Source: Bacillota bacterium
GTDB taxonomy: Bacteria > Bacillota > Clostridia > Saccharofermentanales > UBA5734
NCBI GenBank assembly: GCA_023438965.1
Contig: JAEXPB010000051.1
Location: 1-5,553, forward strand
Reading direction: 5' to 3'
DNA: 5,553 nucleotides
Below the pieces are notes generated by a model. It made no database searches. It had not been told where the DNA came from and was given only the letters and a program-made list of their open reading frames with translations. The number at the start of each line of letters is the position of its first letter. Within the stretch, counting starts at the first letter, position 1. This document shows, one piece after another, positions 1 through 5,514 of the stretch. The translations under genes and the position numbers were made by a program.

Positions 1-502
1 AAACCGTACCTAATCGCCCTTTATAATCCTGGTATTTTTCTTCAGTGTTGATAAAGTACCCTTTGCCACCGGCTGATCCGGGTCCATTCCAGTCCGCGTT
101 AACGGCCATTCGGTCAATGGAAAAAACGAAATAAATGATCCCACCGATTGTTTCCACTCGGATGTTCTGCAGGATACCGGGGAAAATGTCAACGGAGATT
201 TTATCTGTATACATGATCTGAAGCAGTTCATCGATATGATAATTACTTGCAAGGGATGAAATGCCGGCAATCTTTAAATTCGCCTCAAGACTGCTTACGC
301 TTCGCTTCAGCGATTCGTTCGCATCAGACAACGCCTTGTTTTCTTGCACAAGGATAGCCATTCGATCAGGAGCAGAAGAAGTAGAAACCAGTTGACTCGT
401 CGCAATCACATCAGTATTTTTCTTTCCAGCTAGAGAACAAGAAACTCCGCCAAATAAGATTAGAAAACATAGAATAAATGGTGTGACATTTTTCCATTTC
501 AT
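1..502 (-). CDS. Putative secreted protein or lipoprotein, N-terminal part (cut by window edge)
   Basis: I do not recognise this gene as a named family. The reading frame is open for 167 codons from the ATG at 502 to the window edge, so the C-terminus is missing. The N-terminus (MKWKNVTPFILCFLILFGGV) has two lysines followed by a hydrophobic segment at residues 8-21, a signal peptide. Cys22 in GGVSC fits the permissive lipoprotein pattern but lacks the usual Leu at -3; signal peptidase I cleavage after SLA (residue 25) is an alternative. A Ser/Thr-rich stretch (about 35-45) is followed by a short heptad-like, probably coiled-coil, segment (about 49-78). The last part has a hydrophobic strand (GIIYFVFSID, 121-130) and then a Gly-rich loop and YFIN, which loosely recalls small extracytoplasmic domains of Bacillota lipoproteins; that resemblance is inference. 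AGGTAGGA lies just upstream of the ATG. Its DNA is visibly more AT-rich than the rest of the window, which may reflect transfer. Confidence 0.72.
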   Translation of the reverse strand, partial: MKWKNVTPFILCFLILFGGVSCSLAGKKNTDVIATSQLVSTSSAPDRMAILVQENKALSDANESLKRSVSSLEANLKIAGISSLASNYHIDELLQIMYTDKISVDIFPGILQNIRVETIGGIIYFVFSIDRMAVNADWNGPGSAGGKGYFINTEEKYQDYKGRLGTV

Positions 503-572
503 ATTCCTACCTCATCCTTGAATAAGCAGCTTTTCACTTGCACCGCATCATGACTGGACTGAGTTGACGGAA

Positions 573-584
573 ATGAATATTCAT
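573..584. promoter_or_regulatory. 12-base palindrome at the presumed transcription start (possible operator)
   Basis: ATGAATATTCAT is a perfect 12-base palindrome directly downstream of the two -10 hexamers, where the transcript of the secreted-protein gene should begin. The position suits a repressor site. No regulator is encoded nearby and AT-rich palindromes arise easily by chance, so operator function is only inferred. Confidence 0.3.
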
Positions 585-585
585 A

Positions 586-617
586 ATTATATTATACGCG
601 TTTTTTTCGATTGTCAA
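586..617 (-). promoter_or_regulatory. Sigma-A-type promoter for the secreted-protein gene
   Basis: On the minus strand a perfect -35 TTGACA (617-612) is followed by two overlapping perfect -10 hexamers TATAAT, at 596-591 and 591-586. The spacers are 15 and 20 bases, either side of the optimal 17, and an A-tract lies in the spacer. The start of transcription would fall near 580-585, giving a leader of about 80 bases before the ATG at 502. The match to consensus makes this the clearest promoter in the window, and it implies that the secreted-protein gene is transcribed independently of the EF-G-like gene upstream. Confidence 0.7.
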
Positions 618-650
618 ATAGGCAGGATTAGGCTTTATCAGCAGCCCATT

Positions 651-760
651 CTTACGGCGTCTTTTCCGTCTTGAGCGCGGGCTTCTGACAGCGCGGGGAT
701 GGAACTATAGACACCGTTGGCATTGACCACTGCAGAGCGTCAAAGCCGCTGCTTGAGGTG
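651..760. repeat. Palindromic repeat core, copy A
   Basis: This 110-base unit is repeated at 815-924 with three mismatches and no gaps. It keeps the inner inverted repeats of copy B in weakened form: the ACGGCGTC arm is opposed here by GACACCGT, and the central GCGC/GCGC arms are shorter. The flanking outer arms found around copy B are absent: just after GAGGTG at 755-760 the sequence passes directly into the left outer arm of copy B. No long open frame is shared by the two copies, and their spacing of 164 is not a multiple of three, so the unit does not look protein-coding. Confidence 0.85.
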
Positions 761-764
761 AAGT

Positions 765-950
765 GCCTAAACAAACAGCGCCTACTTCCCCACCCTCGCA
801 AGCAGCGGCCAATGCTTACGGCGTCTTTTCCGTCTTGAGCGCTGGCTTCTGACAGCGCGGGGATGGAACTATAGACGCCGTTGGCATTGACCACTGCAGA
901 GCGTCAAAGCCGCTGCTTAAGGTGGGGGGAGGCGCTGTATTTGTTTAGGC
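765..950. repeat. Long nested palindrome (repeat copy B with outer arms)
   Basis: The outer arms run from GCCTAAACAAACAGCGCCT (765-783) to AGGCGCTG...TTTGTTTAGGC (931-950) and are inverse complements apart from small bulges. Inside them, AAGCAGCGGC (800-809) pairs perfectly with 909-918, 810-826 pairs with 873-889 at 15 of 17 positions, TTCC (828-831) pairs with GGAA (865-868), and GCGCTG (839-844) pairs with CAGCGC (853-858) around an 8-base loop. The whole forms a rod of about 186 bases with an unpaired bulge on the right side (890-908). The architecture resembles REP/BIME-type repeats or a small non-autonomous MITE-like element. No transposase is present and I cannot define a target-site duplication. 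The core (815-924) is the second copy of the 110-base repeat. Confidence 0.8.
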
Positions 951-957
951 GCTTCCT

Positions 958-979
958 GGGGAGGCACCGTATTTGTTTG
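958..979. repeat. Orphan repeat arm
   Basis: These 22 bases match the right outer arm of the long palindrome at 926-947 with three mismatches, 32 bases downstream. They are also an imperfect inverse complement of 995-1020, so they could pair with the left arm of the next hairpin instead. This looks like a remnant of a further repeat copy, or of a rearrangement between copies. Confidence 0.6.
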
Positions 980-988
980 ATCTACCTT

Positions 989-1084
989 GCATTGAAAATA
1001 CAAACGGCGCCTACTTCCCCGCCCACGTGCTGGCCATAGGCCAGCACTTGAGGCGGGGGAGGCGCCGTAATGTCTTTTCAATGC
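989..1084 (-). terminator. Large GC-rich hairpin behind the EF-G-like gene; likely terminator and repeat family member
   Basis: Starting just beyond the EF-G-like stop codon (1087-1089), the minus strand can fold into a long stem. ACGGCGCCT (1004-1012) pairs with AGGCGCCGT (1062-1070), CCCCGCC pairs with GGCGGGG, and GTGCTGGCC (1028-1036) pairs with GGCCAGCAC across a 3-base loop. An outer pair, GCATTGAAAA (989-998) with TTTTCAATGC (1075-1084), extends it. After the GC-rich stem the minus strand reads TTTGTATTTTC, a T-rich tract suited to intrinsic termination. The left arm GCGCCTACTTCCCCGCCC (1007-1024) differs by one base from 778-795, so this hairpin belongs to the same repeat family as the palindrome beside it. 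Termination is inferred from structure and position. Confidence 0.65.
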
Positions 1085-1086
1085 TT

Positions 1087-3174
1087 TTATTCTTCTTCTT
1101 CTTCTTTCATGCGGGCCTTGGCGTCGGCGATGACTTTGTCGGCCACCAGCTGCGGCGCCTGCTCGTAGCGGGCGAACTGGATGGTGTACCAGCCGCGTCC
1201 TTGGGTCATGGATTTCAGGTCGGTTGCGTACTTGGCCATTTCCGAGGTCGGCACTTCGACAGAGACGATTTGCTCGCCGTTGTCCGGATTGATGCCCATG
1301 ATCCGGCCGCGCCGCTTGTTCATATCGCCCATGATGTCGCCGAGGTAATCATCCGGGATATGGATTTCCGCGGTGCTGATCGGCTCGAGCAGGACAGGAT
1401 TCGCTTGCGGCAGACCGGCCTTGTAAGCCAGGCGGGCAGCGATCTTGAAGGCCATTTCCGACGAGTCGACGTCATGATAGGAACCATCGACCAGGGTTGC
1501 CTTGAGGTTGACCACTGGATAGCCGGCCAGGACGCCTTTCAGGATCGCATCCTGAAGGCCCTTTTCGACGGCGGGATGGAAGGACTTCGGCACAGAACCG
1601 CCGAAAATCTTGACATCAAAGGTCAGTCCTTCTTCTTCGCCCGGTTCGAATTCAACCCAGACATCGCCATACTGGCCGTGGCCGCCGGATTGCTTCTTGT
1701 GTTTGCCTTGGACCTTGACCTTCTTGCGAATGGTCTCGCGATAAGGCACGCGCGGTTCTTCAAGCGTCGATTCGACATTGAACTTGACCTTCAGCTTGCT
1801 GCTCAGAACGTCGAGTTCCTGCTCGCCCAAGCCGGAGATGACCATCTGGTGGGTCTCGGCGTCGTTCTTGACGGCAAAGATCGGATCCTCGTCCTTCAGC
1901 TTGTTCAAGCCGGACATGATCTTGTCCTCTTCGCCCTTGACCTTGGGCACAATCGCCAGGGACAGGCAGGGGACCGGGAATTTGATCTGGTTCAGGATCA
2001 CCGGGCGGCTGCGGTCGCAAAGGGTATCATTGGTTGTGGTGACCAGGAGCTTGGTCACGGCGCCGAAGTCGCCGACGCCGATCTGGTCGGCCGGCAGCTG
2101 CTTTTTGCCGACCATCATGAACAGCGAGCTGACCCGCTCTTCTTTTTCCTTCACGGGATTGTATACCGTGCTGTTGGCCTTGAAAGTGCCGGAATAGACC
2201 CGGAACAGGGAGATGCGCCCGACGAAGGGGTCAGCGATGGTTTTGAAGACGAAAGCCGCGAGCGGGGCGGCAGGATCGGGGGCAATCTCGATCGCGCTGC
2301 CATCGGGAGTCTCGGCTTTGCTGGCGGCAACTTCGGTCGGCGCCGGCATATAGCGAATGAGACGGTCCATGGTATAGGCAATTGCCCAGTTGCTCAGTCC
2401 GGCGCCGGCATAAACCGGATAAAGCGAACCGGACAGAATGGCGGCCCGCAGTCCGGCAGCCAGTTCTTCCGGTGTAAAGGACTCGCCGCTGAAAAATTTC
2501 TCCATCAGGTTCTCGTCGGTCTCAGCCACCGACTCATTCAGAGAATCACGAATCTCGGCAACAGTCGACTGGAGAGCCGCCGGTATGGCAATCGGGGTTG
2601 CATTGCCGGTCTTGGCGTCCAGAGAATAGGCTTGCTCTTCGATGACATCCACCACGCCGGTCATTTTGCCGTCGGCCAGAATCGGCAGGGCAAAAGGCAC
2701 AACCTGCTTGCCGAAGGCGTTCTTCAGGCTTTCCAGGGCCTTGTCGTAATTGGCGTTGGCTTCATCCATGCGGCTAATCATGAAAAAGATCGGCAAATTG
2801 TTTTTACGGCTCTGGCGGACAGCCTTTTCGGCGCCGACGGATACGCCGTCCTTGGCGCTGATCAGAACCAGGCTGGCATCAGCAACCCGGACGCCCTGCA
2901 TGACTTCGCCCAGGAAGTCGAAGTCGCCGGGGGTGTCAATAATGTTGATCTTGCAGTCCTTCCATTCGCAGGTCGCAGTGGAAGTGTTCAGGGATATTTT
3001 CCGACGAATTTCTTCGGGATCAAAATCCATGACTGTATTGCCATCGGCGGATTTGCCCAGCCGGTCGGTTGCTTTGGCATTAAACAGCACGGCTTCGGCG
3101 AAAGCGGATTTTCCGGATCCGCCGTGGCCCAGTAGGACCAGGTTGCGGATCTTTGCAGCGGGATAGTTTTTCAT
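1087..3174 (-). CDS. Elongation factor G-like translational GTPase (EF-G paralogue)
   Basis: This is a 695-residue protein with the full EF-G layout, expected in the cytoplasm on ribosomes. The P-loop GHGGSGKS is at residues 16-23, switch I lies around 46-64, and the G3 box DTPGDFDF is at 80-87. Domain II covers about 303-385, domain III about 400-475, domain IV about 476-600 with the conserved SGGHGQYGDVWVEFEP (496-511), and domain V about 595-675. It is probably not the canonical translocase. The histidine of the usual DTPGHVDF box, which supports GTP hydrolysis, is replaced by Asp84, and the guanine-specificity motif NKxD reads SRMD (134-137). Such divergent EF-G-like proteins are common paralogues in Bacillota; their role is poorly defined. 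The C-terminus ends in five Glu codons, all GAA. The ATG at 3174 is preferred because AAGGGGG lies 10 bases upstream and relatives begin MK-x-Y; an in-frame TTG at 3180 sits only 4 bases from that site. It has its own likely promoter and is followed by a strong hairpin. Confidence 0.93.
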   Translation of the reverse strand: MKNYPAAKIRNLVLLGHGGSGKSAFAEAVLFNAKATDRLGKSADGNTVMDFDPEEIRRKISLNTSTATCEWKDCKINIIDTPGDFDFLGEVMQGVRVADASLVLISAKDGVSVGAEKAVRQSRKNNLPIFFMISRMDEANANYDKALESLKNAFGKQVVPFALPILADGKMTGVVDVIEEQAYSLDAKTGNATPIAIPAALQSTVAEIRDSLNESVAETDENLMEKFFSGESFTPEELAAGLRAAILSGSLYPVYAGAGLSNWAIAYTMDRLIRYMPAPTEVAASKAETPDGSAIEIAPDPAAPLAAFVFKTIADPFVGRISLFRVYSGTFKANSTVYNPVKEKEERVSSLFMMVGKKQLPADQIGVGDFGAVTKLLVTTTNDTLCDRSRPVILNQIKFPVPCLSLAIVPKVKGEEDKIMSGLNKLKDEDPIFAVKNDAETHQMVISGLGEQELDVLSSKLKVKFNVESTLEEPRVPYRETIRKKVKVQGKHKKQSGGHGQYGDVWVEFEPGEEEGLTFDVKIFGGSVPKSFHPAVEKGLQDAILKGVLAGYPVVNLKATLVDGSYHDVDSSEMAFKIAARLAYKAGLPQANPVLLEPISTAEIHIPDDYLGDIMGDMNKRRGRIMGINPDNGEQIVSVEVPTSEMAKYATDLKSMTQGRGWYTIQFARYEQAPQLVADKVIADAKARMKEEEEE

Positions 3175-3184
3175 ATCCAAAATT

Positions 3185-3191
3185 CCCCCTT
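3185..3191 (-). promoter_or_regulatory. Ribosome binding site that decides the EF-G-like start
   Basis: AAGGGGG on the minus strand stands 10 bases from the ATG at 3174 and only 4 bases from the in-frame TTG at 3180. The spacing favours the ATG. The two choices differ by two residues. Confidence 0.55.
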
Positions 3192-3263
3192 AAAAATGCC
3201 TTCTGATGTCCTGGCCGGGCCGGATATGCCGGTTGACTGGCAAATATGGACACCGTGCATACC

Positions 3264-3292
3264 ATTATACTATGCAGGTTAGACAACTTCCA
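3264..3292 (-). promoter_or_regulatory. Probable promoter of the EF-G-like gene
   Basis: A perfect -10 hexamer TATAAT lies at 3269-3264 on the minus strand, just past the stop codon of the dihydrouridine synthase gene. The -35 position 17 bases upstream reads TGGAAG, a poor match (3 of 6). The leader to the ATG would be about 80 bases. It contains short inverted repeats (GGACA 3248-3252 against TGTCC 3207-3211, and CCGG arms within 3220-3232) that might form a weak leader structure. The call rests on the -10 element and on the 118-base gap. Confidence 0.4.
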
Positions 3293-4330
3293 TTATGAAT
3301 TTTCACAATAATTTTTACAATAAATACGCCATTCTTCCAGTACAGCCAGGATTTCCGAGCGCGTGGCCGCGGCCATGGCCCGGTTTTTCAGGCTGGCGCC
3401 CTGTCGGGTGCCTTTCAGGTAGAAAACCAGGTGCTTGCGCATTTCGCGAACGGCCACCGGTTCGCCGTTCAGGGCAATCAGCCCATCCAGATGCGCCAGG
3501 ATGACCGGTATTTTTTCATCAGGTCCCGGCAGCGGCAGAAACTCAGCCGGATCAGCCAGGGCGGCCGCCAGGCGCTGGAAAATCCAGGGATCGCCCTGGG
3601 CGGCGCGGCCGACCATGACGCCATCGACGCCGGTTTCCCGGATCATGCGCGCCGCTGCGGCCGGCGAGTCGATGTCGCCGTTGCCGTAGACCGGGATCCG
3701 GACCGCGGCTTTGACTTCGCCGATGACCTGCCAGTCCGCCCGGCCGCTATACATCTGCTGGCGTGTCCGGCCATGGATGGGCAGGGCGGCGGCGCCGGCC
3801 TCTGCGCACCGGCGGGCGAAGGCGGCGGCATTGACGGACTGGTCATCCCAGCCTTTGCGGAACTTGACGGTCACCGGCTTGCCGAAAGAAGCGGCAGCCC
3901 GGACGCTGGCCTCAATAATCCGTGCGGCCAGGTCCGGCGTGCGCATCAGGGCCGATCCTTCCCCGCCCTTGACCACCTTGGCGACCGGACAACCCATGTT
4001 CAGGTCGATCAGGCTGCACTGGCCCAGGATCGGATGGCTCAGGATCTGGCCGATCGCCTGCCGGAAATCATCCGGGTCGGCGCCAAACAACTGGATCGCC
4101 ACCGGCGCCTCCGCCGGGTCGATCGCCAGATAACGCCAATTGCGCCGCAGCTGCGGGTCATGGCAAATGCCGCGCGCGCTGACCAGCTCCGTGATGGTCA
4201 GTCCGGCACCCAGGCGCCGGCAAATGCGGCGGAACGACAGGTCGGTCGTCCCGGCCATCGGCGCCAGGGCCAGATTGTTGTCCAACTGCAACGGCCCGAT
4301 CTGCAGCGGATGAAGGCAAGCCTGATCCAT
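3293..4330 (-). CDS. dusB: tRNA-dihydrouridine synthase, DusB type
   Basis: This 345-residue flavoenzyme reduces specific uridines in the tRNA D-loop region to dihydrouridine, using FMN and NAD(P)H in the cytoplasm. The N-terminal strand LALAPMAGTTDLSFR (20-34) is the family's opening FMN-site motif. IDLNMGCPVAKVVKGGEGSA (108-127) carries the catalytic proton donor Cys114. K155 in VTVKFRKGW, HGRTRQQMYSG (186-196), YGNGDI (215-220) and GRAAQGDPWIF (241-251) complete the TIM-barrel FMN site. The helical C-terminal domain contains the MRKHLVFYLKG motif (297-307). The KVVK-x-GEGSAL signature and length fit the DusB group found in Bacillota; DusA and DusC are less likely. The start ATG has AGGA 9 bases upstream. 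The coding sequence is the most GC-rich part of the window. It is separated by 192 bases and a terminator from the methyltransferase gene upstream, so it is probably not co-transcribed with it. Confidence 0.95.
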   Translation of the reverse strand: MDQACLHPLQIGPLQLDNNLALAPMAGTTDLSFRRICRRLGAGLTITELVSARGICHDPQLRRNWRYLAIDPAEAPVAIQLFGADPDDFRQAIGQILSHPILGQCSLIDLNMGCPVAKVVKGGEGSALMRTPDLAARIIEASVRAAASFGKPVTVKFRKGWDDQSVNAAAFARRCAEAGAAALPIHGRTRQQMYSGRADWQVIGEVKAAVRIPVYGNGDIDSPAAAARMIRETGVDGVMVGRAAQGDPWIFQRLAAALADPAEFLPLPGPDEKIPVILAHLDGLIALNGEPVAVREMRKHLVFYLKGTRQGASLKNRAMAAATRSEILAVLEEWRIYCKNYCENS

Positions 4331-4359
4331 GACTGTTTATCCTGCTCCCCAGCGGTTAT

Positions 4360-4372
4360 CGGTAGCCTACCG
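4360..4372. repeat. Small inverted repeat in the leader of the dihydrouridine synthase gene
   Basis: CGGTAGCCTACCG is a perfect 6-base inverted repeat around one central base, about 30 bases upstream of the start codon and 17 bases from the AGGA ribosome binding site. It could form a small hairpin in the leader or bind a dimeric protein. Nothing in the window identifies a partner. Confidence 0.3.
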
Positions 4373-4429
4373 GCGGCCAAGGCAACATAATGCCGGTTGC
4401 AAGGCAGGCCGCGCCTGTCCGCAAACGGC

Positions 4430-4458
4430 AAAAGGCCCGCGGATTTTCCCGCAGGCCT
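4430..4458 (-). terminator. Intrinsic terminator after the methyltransferase gene
   Basis: Read on the minus strand, AGGCCTGCGG pairs with CCGCGGGCCT through ten base pairs including one T-G wobble, around the six-base loop GAAAAT. It is followed by TTTTG (the T run overlaps the stem end, 4433-4430). The hairpin begins about 65 bases after the methyltransferase stop codon. A second weaker hairpin (4403-4420, GCAGGC/GCCTG arms) follows it. Together they should end the upstream operon before the dihydrouridine synthase gene. Confidence 0.7.
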
Positions 4459-4471
4459 CACCCTTCTTCAA

Positions 4472-4477
4472 ATTATA
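4472..4477 (-). promoter_or_regulatory. Possible -10 element upstream of the terminator hairpin
   Basis: TATAAT stands at 4477-4472 on the minus strand in an AT-rich patch (GTATATAATTTG) after the methyltransferase stop. The -35 region 17 bases upstream reads TTCCGC, which is a weak match. If active, it would start transcription just before the hairpin at 4458-4430. It is the only promoter-like motif I see for the dihydrouridine synthase gene in this gap, but the AT-rich patch may simply be composition. Confidence 0.25.
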
Positions 4478-4522
4478 TACAATTATGCCGAAAAGCGGAA
4501 CCGGCGACAGCTGTTGCGTCCG

Positions 4523-5512
4523 TCAGGCTTCAGCCGCCGCAAAGAAGGCGTCCAGGTTGGCCAGCGGTGTTTTCGGCGGTATGTCACAACCTGAGGAGAG
4601 GATATAGTTCGGATAATCCTGCATATCGGTCAGCAACGTCCGCACGGCAGCAGCGATCGATTCCGGCGTACCGTGCGCCAGTTGGCCGGAGGGATCGATG
4701 TTGCCCAGGAACAGCCGGTCGGCCGGTATCTTGCCGGCAACATCAGCCAGCCGGATCGCATTGCCGAAATGGAAAGCCCGGGCGCCGGTAGAAAGGATGC
4801 CCGGCAGCAGCGGCACGGTTTTGCCGCAATTGTGGTAGACCACCGTAAAGGAATCATCCTGTACTGCCGCGATAATTTTCCGGACATAAGGAACGGAGAA
4901 TTCCTCATTCCAGTCCGGCGACAGCAGGCCGGCTGCCGGCTCGGCCATGACGATGCCGTCCGCTCCCGCCGCCTTGAAAGCCTGGACATAAGCGAGCAGG
5001 AAGGCGCTGGCCTTTTCCAGGATGACATGGACTGTTTCCGGCTCATCGACAGCCTTGTACATGATTTCGGTCATCTCCATCAGGCGGCCGGCGAGGGAGA
5101 ACGGGCCGATCACACCGGCCAGGACCGGACGGTCGCTGATCATCTGCTTGGCCAGACGGATCGCCTTCACACATTCGCCGGTACGACCGGCACCGACTGC
5201 CGGCACCTGGAGAGCGGCGGCATCCTCGGCAGTATCGATCAGGCGGCCAGTGATCACCGGCACTTCGGCGTCCTGAAAAGTCGCCCGGGCGCCGAACGCT
5301 TCCGCTTCGACTGAAAGGTCCATGTTGCTGACTGCGGCCAAGGTCGGATAACGGTCGGCGATCGCTTTCATGCACTTCGCCTGGAGTTCGCCGTGCTTGA
5401 CCAGTTCACTCACTGTCGCACCGATGATCTGGATGCCCGGGAAAGAAAGAACCGGCAGCGGCCGGTTATGGGGATTCTGCAGGAGATTCGCCTGCCATTT
5501 GGCCATATTCAT
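4523..5512 (-). CDS. MtaA/CmuA-type methyltransferase, uroporphyrinogen decarboxylase family
   Basis: This protein of 329 residues (331 from the TTG at 5518) belongs to the uroporphyrinogen decarboxylase superfamily. Numbering from the TTG, it has the zinc motif of the corrinoid methyltransferase branch: His229-Asn-Cys231 in VVYHNCGKT, with the third ligand Cys311 in LSSGCDIPP. GVIGPFSLAGRLM (135-147) and LGNIDPSGQLAHGTPE (271-286) are typical of MtaA/CmuA relatives. It lacks the N-terminal RQAGRY-like signature of true HemE, so haem synthesis is unlikely. MtaA enzymes move a methyl group from a methyl-corrinoid protein to a thiol; homologues in anaerobic bacteria take part in corrinoid-dependent methyl transfer, and the acceptor cannot be told here. 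AAAGGAG (5524-5530) lies 11 bases from the ATG at 5512 and 5 bases from the TTG at 5518, so either start is possible. The start region overlaps or abuts the end of an upstream frame, which suggests an operon, and an intrinsic terminator follows. Confidence 0.88.
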   Translation of the reverse strand: MNMAKWQANLLQNPHNRPLPVLSFPGIQIIGATVSELVKHGELQAKCMKAIADRYPTLAAVSNMDLSVEAEAFGARATFQDAEVPVITGRLIDTAEDAAALQVPAVGAGRTGECVKAIRLAKQMISDRPVLAGVIGPFSLAGRLMEMTEIMYKAVDEPETVHVILEKASAFLLAYVQAFKAAGADGIVMAEPAAGLLSPDWNEEFSVPYVRKIIAAVQDDSFTVVYHNCGKTVPLLPGILSTGARAFHFGNAIRLADVAGKIPADRLFLGNIDPSGQLAHGTPESIAAAVRTLLTDMQDYPNYILSSGCDIPPKTPLANLDAFFAAAEA

Positions 5513-5514
5513 AT

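Noticed and set aside
10..270. 86-codon minus-strand open frame at the left edge
   Set aside because: It overlaps, in another frame, the longer frame running from 502 that has a start codon, ribosome binding site, signal peptide and promoter.
652..894. 80-codon minus-strand open frame across both repeat cores
   Set aside because: The two repeat copies are read in different frames because their spacing of 164 is not a multiple of three. The sequence is explained by inverted repeats and has no good ribosome binding site.
765..950. Insertion sequence
   Set aside because: There is no transposase frame, and no target-site duplication can be defined; at most it is a non-autonomous element.
651..1070. 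CRISPR array
   Set aside because: The repeats are too long, too few, unevenly spaced and palindromic throughout, and there are no cas genes.
973..3135. 720-codon open frame on the plus strand opposite the EF-G-like gene
   Set aside because: It lies wholly antisense to a clearly conserved gene, starts within a repeat hairpin, has no ribosome binding site that I can see, and its translation (runs of Phe, many His, Gly and Asp) is what the complement of a GC-rich gene gives. Long antisense shadows of conserved GTPase genes are a known source of spurious proteins.
3431..4390. 319-codon open frame on the plus strand opposite the dihydrouridine synthase gene
   Set aside because: It is an antisense shadow of a gene whose FMN-site motifs are fully intact, and it has no recognisable domain.
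4673..5314. 213-codon open frame on the plus strand opposite the methyltransferase gene
   Set aside because: It is an antisense shadow; the minus strand carries the conserved zinc motif and a ribosome binding site.
4523..5512. Genuine uroporphyrinogen decarboxylase (hemE)
   Set aside because: The N-terminal HemE signature is missing, and the His-x-Cys plus distal Cys zinc motif of the methyltransferase branch is present.
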